NCBI GenBank assembly: GCA_028277965.1
Contig: JANQFF010000367.1
Coordinates: 1 to 63,489, forward strand
DNA length: 63,489 bases
Reading direction: 5' to 3'
From: Pseudomonadales bacterium
Lineage (GTDB): Bacteria; Pseudomonadota; Gammaproteobacteria; Pseudomonadales; Azotimanducaceae
The notes under the pieces are model-generated. The model was given only the letters and a program-made list of their open reading frames with translations, was not told the origin of the DNA and did no database searches. A program made the translations under genes and the position numbers. Of this stretch, positions 56,868 through 63,489 are shown in pieces; position 1 is the stretch's first letter, and each line of letters opens with the position of its first letter.

Positions 56868-57660
56868 AAAAGAGATTCGCGAAGCTGCACTTGCGCTGGA
56901 CGCCGCTGAAACGAGTCGTGTTCAGACCAAACCCCTGACGCTGACTCTGCGGGATATGGATATGGAGGACGCCTACGCGATCCAGGCATCATGGGTTGCC
57001 CTCAAACTCGAGCGTGGGGCTCACGTATCCGGTTACAAAATTGGTCTCACATCGCGGGCAATGCAGCAGGCAATGAATATCGATACACCGGACTACGGTG
57101 TACTGCTTGATGACATGGCGTTCGCCAATGGCTCTGAGATTGGCGCAGATGATTTTCTCGATCCCCGGATAGAAGCCGAGTTTGCCTTTGTGATGAAACG
57201 CCCATTGATGGGTGAGGACGTCACCCTCGAGCAGGTGATCGATGCGACCGACTACGTTGTGCCCGCGCTCGAGCTCATCTCCGCGCGCAGCGTGCGAACC
57301 GACCCCGATACAGGCTACACCCGGAATGTGTACGACACTATCGCCGATAACGCGGCCAACGCCGGGTACATTCCTGGTGATGTACGTATTGACCCTGAAG
57401 ATGTTGACCTGCGTTTCGCGGGCGCTCTCCTTTACGTTGACGGTGTGGTCGAAGAATCAGGTCTGGGGGGCGCCGTAATGGAGCATCCAGGTCACGGTAT
57501 CCGGTGGGTATGCAAACGATTTGCGCCTCACGGCATTGGTCTGGAACCGGGCCACTTTGTGCTGTCAGGTTCGTTTACCCGCCCTGTACCTGTGGCGGCG
57601 GGAACACACATCCGCGCGGACTATGGCCCGCATGGCACAATCGACATCACGTTCGTCTGA
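56857..57660 (+). CDS. hpaH: 2-Oxo-hepta-4-ene-1,7-dioate hydratase HpaH
   Basis: A 267-aa hydratase of the fumarylacetoacetase-like fold with start GTG 56857, preceded by AAGGAGAA; the 267-aa length is the usual one. Seen are SGYKIGLTSRAMQQAMNID, PRIEAEFAFVMKRPL (E-x-E metal binding), DVDLRFAGALLYVDGVVEESGLGGAVM and DYGPHGTIDITFV. It hydrates the dienoate produced after decarboxylation in the homoprotocatechuate meta pathway. The following aldolase (HpaI) and the isomerase/decarboxylase genes are not in the window. Confidence 0.93.
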   Translation: MLTEKEIREAALALDAAETSRVQTKPLTLTLRDMDMEDAYAIQASWVALKLERGAHVSGYKIGLTSRAMQQAMNIDTPDYGVLLDDMAFANGSEIGADDFLDPRIEAEFAFVMKRPLMGEDVTLEQVIDATDYVVPALELISARSVRTDPDTGYTRNVYDTIADNAANAGYIPGDVRIDPEDVDLRFAGALLYVDGVVEESGLGGAVMEHPGHGIRWVCKRFAPHGIGLEPGHFVLSGSFTRPVPVAAGTHIRADYGPHGTIDITFV

Positions 57661-57665
57661 CCGAT

Positions 57666-58556
57666 CTACTCCGGCTGCCAGTCGTTCAACACACCCACCA
57701 TGCGTCCAATGTCACTTTCCACACGGACCGTAGCCCCCGGACGTCTCTGCCCTTCGATCGGAACACTCACCTCCCGGACGACCCGGGCTGTCCCCCTGAT
57801 CCGCTCTCCATCCTCGAGCACCACCTCGATTATTCGTTCCCGGCTTCCGTAGGGATCGATTTCCGCTGCCACCACCTTCACCACGCTGTCATTGCGGAAG
57901 ACATAACCCCATGCACCCCGCGCATGACGGGTAGTCATGATTCCCCTTCCCGGACCTTGAACGAAAAGATACGTAAACGCAGGCGCAAATGCGAGACGTA
58001 CTCCTGTCTGCTCGTGCCACTTGCCTGGCATTGTCAGTGTCCGGACGTTGCCGTCAATTGAGATGCTTGCTGCAACGCTGCCCATCACCTCTATGCGCCC
58101 GGGACGAACCATCACCGGTGCGTGGCTCGCCGTAAAGTCGGCCCGTACGGACACAGGAACGCCCCCTCTCCCCGGGACAGGGTGCGGTCCTCCACGCGCC
58201 CGGGCCCGAACGCTCAGGTGACCTCTCATGTTTTCCGTATCCCTTTCAAAACCGCGCAGTGTTGCTCCTTCCACTGAAAACCTCGCATCAGGCTGGGACA
58301 CGTCAACAACCTGCTGGTCGAGCAATCTGACATTGTCATCCGCGAGACTTGCGTGCCTGCGATCCGCAAATACATAAACCCAGAGTGAACCCCGGTTCTG
58401 ACTGGGGAAGCGTGCAATCCGGACATCAAATGACGTCTGGGTGTTCATTGCATACGCTGTCATGGCAACGGATTCAGCGTAGTTTTCGTCAAGCGCCAGC
58501 GCGTTCATCGGCACTGGCGCGAATGGCAACGCCGCAAGTAACCGTCTCCGGTTCAT
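57666..58556 (-). CDS. Exported hypothetical protein
   Basis: A 296-aa protein with a signal peptide-like N-terminus (MNRRRLLAALPFAPVPMNALA) and a mostly beta C-terminal body containing IEVMGSVAASISIDGNVRTLTMPGKWHEQTG. The family is not recognised; the overall look suggests a beta-sandwich. It overlaps the upstream esterase gene by ATGA and ends 5 bases from hpaH, with which it converges. Possibly a partner of the esterase. Confidence 0.7.
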   Translation of the reverse strand: MNRRRLLAALPFAPVPMNALALDENYAESVAMTAYAMNTQTSFDVRIARFPSQNRGSLWVYVFADRRHASLADDNVRLLDQQVVDVSQPDARFSVEGATLRGFERDTENMRGHLSVRARARGGPHPVPGRGGVPVSVRADFTASHAPVMVRPGRIEVMGSVAASISIDGNVRTLTMPGKWHEQTGVRLAFAPAFTYLFVQGPGRGIMTTRHARGAWGYVFRNDSVVKVVAAEIDPYGSRERIIEVVLEDGERIRGTARVVREVSVPIEGQRRPGATVRVESDIGRMVGVLNDWQPE

Positions 58557-59515
58557 TGCCCCGACTCCCGGTAATGATCCACCCCGCCTATCCGCGCTTT
58601 CAAAGGGTCGAGCATTCTGTCCACAGCCTTCATACGCGGTGTGACCGGCCATGGTTTGTAACTGCGGAACAGGAACCGTACCCCTTCTTCAATACGCTCA
58701 CCCATCGATGCGCCGACATGGTCAGCCCCGCGTATCAGGTGATACTCGTGTCTGATCCGCTCGTTCCACAGAACCTGATGGAGGAACTCAGCACCCTCAT
58801 ACAACCAGAACTGATCCTCGTCACCTGCCTCGATATAGATTTGCAAGCCAGATCTCTTAAGGCGCTCCGGGGCTGTCGCCGCAATACTGGCCGGGTTGTT
58901 GGCCGCCCAGTAAACATGGTCCACCGGCTTTCCATAGGCACGTTCCATGAGCTCATCGCTGCGCCAGAACCGGTGTTTCGGGCGCATCTCATCAAAGGCG
59001 AGGATGGGTTCAATACCCGGTTCGAGAGCAGCCACTGCTCCAAATCGATCAGGATATTTAAACGCTATTCGCAACGAACCCATCCCGCCCATGGAAATTC
59101 CCGTCAGGAAGGTGCGTTTCGGGTCCCCGGTGACAGGCAATGTCTCCCGCAGGTGAGTGATAAAGGGGCCAATGAGGAAGTCTTCCCACCGCTCGGAGCC
59201 ATCACGGAAATTCATGTAAAAACCGCGTGGCGTTACAGACGCCATCGCCACAACTGCAGGCGGGATGATCCCGTCTTCCCACAGGCGATCCCATATGTCC
59301 GCCTGGCGAAGTAACACGTCCCGCGAGCCACCCCCGCCGTGGAGATTCAGTACAAGGGGCAGATCTTTCATCTGCTGGTAGCCGTTCGGCGCTATGACCG
59401 CGTAAGCCACCGCTGCAGGGACAAGCTCCGATTCAAGCTCACCCAGTTTCTGCTCGTATGCCAGGGTAGACGACGAGACCACAAGCCCGGCAAGAAACAT
59501 CAGGCACTTGAACAT
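58553..59515 (-). CDS. Exported esterase (alpha/beta hydrolase, esterase D/PHB-depolymerase-like)
   Basis: A 320-aa exported protein with start ATG 59515 and GGAGGGTTC upstream. The signal peptide is FKCLMFLAGLVVSSSTLA. LNLHGGGGSRDVL gives the oxyanion hole, S141 in GISMGG is the nucleophile, and GADHVGAS supplies a histidine. Similar enzymes are feruloyl and other carbohydrate esterases. It lies upstream of an exported hypothetical protein and is divergent from uxuA, so action on plant or algal polymers is possible (inference). Confidence 0.86.
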   Translation of the reverse strand: MFKCLMFLAGLVVSSSTLAYEQKLGELESELVPAAVAYAVIAPNGYQQMKDLPLVLNLHGGGGSRDVLLRQADIWDRLWEDGIIPPAVVAMASVTPRGFYMNFRDGSERWEDFLIGPFITHLRETLPVTGDPKRTFLTGISMGGMGSLRIAFKYPDRFGAVAALEPGIEPILAFDEMRPKHRFWRSDELMERAYGKPVDHVYWAANNPASIAATAPERLKRSGLQIYIEAGDEDQFWLYEGAEFLHQVLWNERIRHEYHLIRGADHVGASMGERIEEGVRFLFRSYKPWPVTPRMKAVDRMLDPLKARIGGVDHYRESGQ

Positions 59516-59672
59516 GAACCCTCCGTCGTTGTACTGCCGTTTATACTCTACTCCTACAGGGGAATACGGGAAAATGCCATATGAGGCCCCACGTAGAGGC
59601 TCAGGATAAAATCCTGGAATTGGCAAATTGGCCTGACCAGTTTACCATTGACATTCACTGTTAGGAGGGCAC

Positions 59673-60860
59673 ATGCAGGAAACCTGGCGCTGGTTTGGCC
59701 CGGACGACACGGTCACGCTCGATCAGATCAGACAGGCCGGTGCAACCGGCATTGTTACGGCACTCGACCATGTCCCGACCGGTGAAGTGTGGCCGCTCGA
59801 AGACATTCGAAAACGGCAGGCGCTGATCGAAAACGCCGGTCTCGAATGGAGCGTGGTGGAAAGTGTGCCTGTGCACCAGGACATCAAACTCCGTGCGGAC
59901 GACTACGAGCGTCTGATCGACAACTACCAGACGTCCCTGAGAAATCTCGGCACGGCAGGGGTTTGCCGCGTCTGTTACAACTTCATGCCGGTTGTCGACT
60001 GGACCCGGACAAACCTCAGATATGCGATGCCAAACAGCGCGCACGCCCTGCGTTTTGAGATGACCGATTTTGTTGCCTATGACGTCCATGTTCTCGAACG
60101 TGAGGGGGCAGCGGAAGACTACAGTCCGGAACTCCTGACCAAGGCAACTGAACGTTTCAAAGCGATGTCGGCCGATGAGAGAGAGATTCTCGAGAAGAAC
60201 ATCATTGCCGGCCTGCCCGGAGGCGAGGGCTCTTATAACCGGGAGAGCATTGCAGCTGCCATCGAACGGTTTCGTGACATCGGAACCGACGGCATGCGTG
60301 CAAACCTCATCGATTTTTTGAGAGCCATCGTGCCTGTTGCCGAAGAAAGCGGTGTGGTCCTCGCCATCCATCCGGATGACCCTCCCTTTTCACTATTTGG
60401 CCTCCCAAGGGTCGTATCGACCGCTGACGACGCCCGTGCGCTTCTCGCCGGTGCACCCAGCCCGAGCAACGGCCTCACAATGTGCGCGGGTTCCTATGGC
60501 GCGAGATCCGACAATGACCTCGTCGCTATGGTGAAAGAGTTCGGTGATGCAGTGCAGTTTGTGCACCTTCGCAACATCAAGCGTGAACCAGACGGTTCCT
60601 TCTACGAGTCTGAACATCTGGATGGTGACAACGATATCGTTGGCATCATCAACGCCCTGCTGGATGAAGAAGCAGCGCGCGAACGCGCAGGCAGTCACTT
60701 CAAACAGATCCCGATGCGGCCGGACCACGGGCACACGATGGGGGACGAGCGCGACGATCCCCGGGTTCGCCCCGGTTATTCATACGCCGGAAGGATGCGT
60801 GGATTGGCTGAACTTCGCGGTGTCATCCACACGCTCGAGTCACTGCGCAACGGCTCATGA
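59673..60860 (+). CDS. uxuA: Mannonate dehydratase UxuA
   Basis: A 395-aa enzyme converting D-mannonate to 2-keto-3-deoxygluconate. Matches include METWRWFGPDD-like start MQETWRWFGPDDTVTLDQIRQ, ALDHVPTGEVWP, CYNFMPVVDWTRTNL, LAIHPDDPPFSLFGLPRVVST (metal-binding His and Asp) and RNIKREPDGSFYESEHLDGD. AGGAGGGCAC precedes the ATG. It is first in uxuA-uxaC-uxuB; the three overlap. Confidence 0.97.
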   Translation: MQETWRWFGPDDTVTLDQIRQAGATGIVTALDHVPTGEVWPLEDIRKRQALIENAGLEWSVVESVPVHQDIKLRADDYERLIDNYQTSLRNLGTAGVCRVCYNFMPVVDWTRTNLRYAMPNSAHALRFEMTDFVAYDVHVLEREGAAEDYSPELLTKATERFKAMSADEREILEKNIIAGLPGGEGSYNRESIAAAIERFRDIGTDGMRANLIDFLRAIVPVAEESGVVLAIHPDDPPFSLFGLPRVVSTADDARALLAGAPSPSNGLTMCAGSYGARSDNDLVAMVKEFGDAVQFVHLRNIKREPDGSFYESEHLDGDNDIVGIINALLDEEAARERAGSHFKQIPMRPDHGHTMGDERDDPRVRPGYSYAGRMRGLAELRGVIHTLESLRNGS

Positions 60861-62281
60861 CCTCATCTCTCATCCACCCTGACCGTCTCTTCCCCAGCGA
60901 GTCCCGGACACTTGCGCTTTCACGGGAGATTTACAGGACGACCGTGAGCCTGCCAATCATCAGCCCTCACGGCCATACGGATCCTGCCTGGTTCGCTCAG
61001 AACGAGTCCTTCACGAACCCCGCTGACCTTCTGATCACCCCGGATCACTATGTTTTCCGCATGCTCTACAGTCAGGGTTTGTCGCTCGATGACCTTGGGA
61101 TCCCACGCGCAGACGGCTCCACCGACAACCCGCCCCCGGAAGCGGTCTGGCAGCTCTTCGCTGACAACTATCATCTCTTTCGAGGCACCCCAACCCGGGT
61201 CTGGCTGGATCATGTGTTTGCTGAAGTATTCGAGATCGACGAGCCCCTGACATCCGGCACAGCAGATCACTACTACGGCGTTATAGACAGCGCGCTCAAA
61301 ACCCCTGAGTTCCGGCCGCGGGCGCTGTTTGAACGGTTCAATATCGAATTTCTGGCCACGACGGAGTCCCCGCTCGATACACTCCCCCACCACGGCGCGC
61401 TGAAAAACGATAGCTGGCCCAAAGAAACGAACCGCCGCATTGTCACCACTTTCCGGCCTGACCCCGTTCTCGACCCGGAATTCGAGGGATTTGCCGAGAA
61501 TCTGACCGAGCTTGGCCGTCTCACAAACGAAGATACATCAACGTTCGCCGGGTATCTCCGAGCTCTCGAAAACCGGCGGGCATTCTTTCGCGAACATGGT
61601 GCTACGGCCACCGACCACGGCCATCCAACCGCCCGCACAGCGTGGCTTGATCGCGCTGACGTCGAGAAGCTCTACGACGCTGCGAGAACCGGCGCCATCA
61701 ACGCTCCGGAAGCGGAGCTCTTCCGGGCCCACATGCTCACCGAGATGGCAGGGATGAGCGCTGACGACGGAATGGTCATGCAGATCCATCCGGGATCGCA
61801 CCGCAATCACAATCAGCCTCTCTTTGACCGCTACGGTCGCGACCGGGGCGCTGACATTCCTCAGACGACCAACTATGTGGACGCCCTCAAACCTCTCCTC
61901 GGACGCTACGGCAACAACGCTGATCTCACGATTATCCTGTTTACGCTCGATGAAACGGTTTACTCCCGGGAGCTGGCGCCCCTGGCTGGCCACTACCCGG
62001 CCCTGAAATTAGGACCTGCCTGGTGGTTTCACGACAGCCCGGACGGCATGCGACGGTTCCGGCGCCAGGTCACCGAGACAGCCGGGTTCTACAACACGGT
62101 TGGGTTCAACGACGATACCCGCGCTTTCCTGTCCATACCCGCTCGGCATGACCTGGCACGACGCATAGATGCAGGATTCCTTGCGGAACTCGTCGTCGAA
62201 CACACACTGAGGGAAGACGAGGCATATGAGTTGGCCCGGCTGCTGGCATACGACCTCGCCAAAGATGCCTATCGAATCTAG
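60857..62281 (+). CDS. uxaC: Glucuronate/galacturonate isomerase UxaC
   Basis: A 474-aa uronate isomerase interconverting glucuronate and fructuronate, or galacturonate and tagaturonate. Matches are SPHGHTDPAWFAQN (metal-binding HxH), DHYVFRMLYSQGLSL, FLATTESPLDTL, MQIHPGSHRNHNQ and AWWFHDSPDGMRRFRRQVTETAGFYNTVGFNDDTRAF. It overlaps uxuA (ATGA) and uxuB. It supplies fructuronate for UxuB. Confidence 0.97.
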   Translation: MTSSLIHPDRLFPSESRTLALSREIYRTTVSLPIISPHGHTDPAWFAQNESFTNPADLLITPDHYVFRMLYSQGLSLDDLGIPRADGSTDNPPPEAVWQLFADNYHLFRGTPTRVWLDHVFAEVFEIDEPLTSGTADHYYGVIDSALKTPEFRPRALFERFNIEFLATTESPLDTLPHHGALKNDSWPKETNRRIVTTFRPDPVLDPEFEGFAENLTELGRLTNEDTSTFAGYLRALENRRAFFREHGATATDHGHPTARTAWLDRADVEKLYDAARTGAINAPEAELFRAHMLTEMAGMSADDGMVMQIHPGSHRNHNQPLFDRYGRDRGADIPQTTNYVDALKPLLGRYGNNADLTIILFTLDETVYSRELAPLAGHYPALKLGPAWWFHDSPDGMRRFRRQVTETAGFYNTVGFNDDTRAFLSIPARHDLARRIDAGFLAELVVEHTLREDEAYELARLLAYDLAKDAYRI

Positions 62282-63489
62282 TCAGCCAACGTACGACCGG
62301 TCCCTACTGACGCCAGGTATTCTTCACGTCGGCACAGGCGCCTTTCACCGTGCCCATCAGGCTGTGTACACCGACTCGCTTCTGAAAGAGGATCCGCGCT
62401 GGGGCATTGTCGGATCGAGCCTTCGGTCCACCCGCCTGGCAGAACAACTCAAAGCCCGGGGTTATCTCTACACAGTGGAGACCCGGTCACAGTATGAGAA
62501 GAGTTATCGAACTGTCGCCAGTGTGCTGGATGTCATCACAGCGTCGACAGAGCGCGATCGTCTGATCGACACGATCGCCGATCCAGAGATACGGGTGATC
62601 ACCCTCACCATTACGGAGAAAGGTTATTGCGCGACAAGCGCGGGCGATCTCGACCTTTCCCTCACCGACGTGAAGCACGACATCGAGCATCCCCATGAAC
62701 CAATCACCGCCGCGGGTATCCTCGCCGCGGGTCTCGCTCGGCGCATGGTACGTCACAACGAGAAGCTCACTGTGCTCAGCTGTGACAACCTCAGCGCCAA
62801 CGGCAAGGTGATCGAGAAGGTACTGACAGATTTCGCCGAAGCAGCAAATCCCCAATTAACGGGCTGGATGAACGATCACGTTACTTTCCCATGCTCAATG
62901 GTGGATCGCATTGTCCCAATGACTACCGATGCGGATATCAAAGCCGCATATTCGGTTCTGGGCTACGAAGACCCGACACTTGTCGTTGCAGAACCCTTCT
63001 CACAGTGGGTCATCGAAGATCATTTCGCCGGTGATCGCCCTGCCTGGGACAGCGTCGGTGCGGAATATGTCGCTTCCGTTGAACCGTACGAACACACAAA
63101 GCTCAGGGTGCTTAACGCAAGCCACAGCGCGCTTGCGTACTTTGGCCTCCTGCAGGGTTATACCTACATTCATGAGGCTGTGAAGGACCAGTCCATCAGG
63201 CGTGAAGTCGAGGCGCTCCTCGAACGTGAGGTCATTCCTGTCCTCGAGCCACCGCCGCGTTTCGACATCCACGGATATAAAGAGAGCGTTCTGAAACGCT
63301 TCGAAAACTCAGCGGTTCCTTACAGGACACAGCAGGTGGCCACGGACGGCTCAAAGAAACTTGTCCAGCGGATTCTGCCGACGCTGGCAGCAAGAAAGGC
63401 ACACGGTCTTGATTCACCGATCGCCTGCAAAGTGATTGCCGCATGGAAGACGTGCCTCGAAGATCCGGACATACAGTTCGACGATCCAT
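62265..63489 (+). CDS. uxuB: Fructuronate reductase UxuB (3' end off the window)
   Basis: At least 408 codons of a mannitol dehydrogenase-superfamily enzyme, starting at ATG 62265 and overlapping uxaC by 17 bases; the end lies beyond the right edge. It shows ILHVGTGAFHRAHQAVYTDSL, VITLTITEKGYC, VLSCDNLSANGKV, DRIVPMTT, and LRVLNASHSALAYFGLL with the conserved K of EHTKLR. It reduces fructuronate to mannonate, the substrate of UxuA. The order uxuA-uxaC-uxuB gives the glucuronate route to 2-keto-3-deoxygluconate; the kinase and aldolase are not seen. Confidence 0.95.
   Translation, partial: MPIESSQPTYDRSLLTPGILHVGTGAFHRAHQAVYTDSLLKEDPRWGIVGSSLRSTRLAEQLKARGYLYTVETRSQYEKSYRTVASVLDVITASTERDRLIDTIADPEIRVITLTITEKGYCATSAGDLDLSLTDVKHDIEHPHEPITAAGILAAGLARRMVRHNEKLTVLSCDNLSANGKVIEKVLTDFAEAANPQLTGWMNDHVTFPCSMVDRIVPMTTDADIKAAYSVLGYEDPTLVVAEPFSQWVIEDHFAGDRPAWDSVGAEYVASVEPYEHTKLRVLNASHSALAYFGLLQGYTYIHEAVKDQSIRREVEALLEREVIPVLEPPPRFDIHGYKESVLKRFENSAVPYRTQQVATDGSKKLVQRILPTLAARKAHGLDSPIACKVIAAWKTCLEDPDIQFDDP

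Noticed and set aside
1-63489. tRNA, rRNA, CRISPR, prophage or integron
   Set aside because: No cloverleaf, ribosomal sequence, repeat array, integrase or phage gene was seen by eye; a search tool could still find a small RNA.

Overview
The window looks like chromosomal DNA of a free-living, probably marine, gammaproteobacterium. This is inferred from the type IV pilus minor-pilin/PilY1 cluster, PhaR, a wax-ester synthase, the hpa aromatic genes, a short PutA with an Lrp-type regulator, and many copies of a REP-like palindrome (core TAGGAGCGGCTTTAGCCGCGA) at gene ends. Coding density is high, and many genes overlap by ATGA or GTGA. I saw no rRNA, tRNA, CRISPR array, phage or insertion sequence.

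Layout. 1-10.2 kb: an exported amidohydrolase, an S9 peptidase, a sulfotransferase of unusual composition, a divergent PRPP synthetase homologue, a CBS-domain protein and a DUF5916 outer-membrane-type protein. 10.2-22.3 kb: ketopantoate reductase, acyl-CoA dehydrogenase, a hidden 52-aa Pmp3/YqaE protein, and a lipid/PHA neighbourhood (three alpha/beta hydrolases, wax-ester synthase/DGAT, a GYD-PlsC fusion beside a stand-alone GYD protein, PhaR), then a CBS protein, peroxiredoxin and a DUF2332 protein. 22.5-34.1 kb: a stress/redox stretch with a PspB-like protein, a HAD phosphatase, a carboxymuconolactone-decarboxylase/AhpD-like gene with an in-frame TGA, a TIR-transmembrane protein, a cupin, a GPH transporter, HPF-like and DksA-like proteins, Hsp20, a di-haem c/d1-type cytochrome, a cytochrome c'-like lipoprotein and a hemerythrin. 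34.2-43.8 kb: the minor pilin operon fimT-pilV-pilW-pilX-(small exported protein)-pilY1-pilE, followed by a 1034-aa DUF11-repeat exported protein. 44.0-48.4 kb: an exported methyltransferase, a VOC protein and an isopropylmalate dehydrogenase-like enzyme in one operon, then a TolB/TPR protein. 48.6-57.7 kb: putA with a divergent Lrp regulator, and an hpa-type operon (hpaE, LigA-like, LigB-like, gabD) diverging from hpaR-hpaH. 57.7-63.5 kb: an exported protein and an esterase, then uxuA-uxaC-uxuB for hexuronate catabolism, the last cut by the window edge.

The strongest unusual signal is at 23792-24322. A single 176-codon frame of an AhpD/carboxymuconolactone decarboxylase protein is interrupted only by TGA at codon 80. 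That codon sits where the second cysteine of the CxxC motif belongs. A perfect 7-bp hairpin with a GGG loop lies 20 bases downstream, which fits a bacterial SECIS element, so this is probably a selenoprotein. Other notable points are the GYD-PlsC fusion, a d1-type cytochrome without the distal histidines of nitrite reductase, a LigAB-type dioxygenase inside an hpa gene set, and a symmetric palindrome covering two convergent stop codons.
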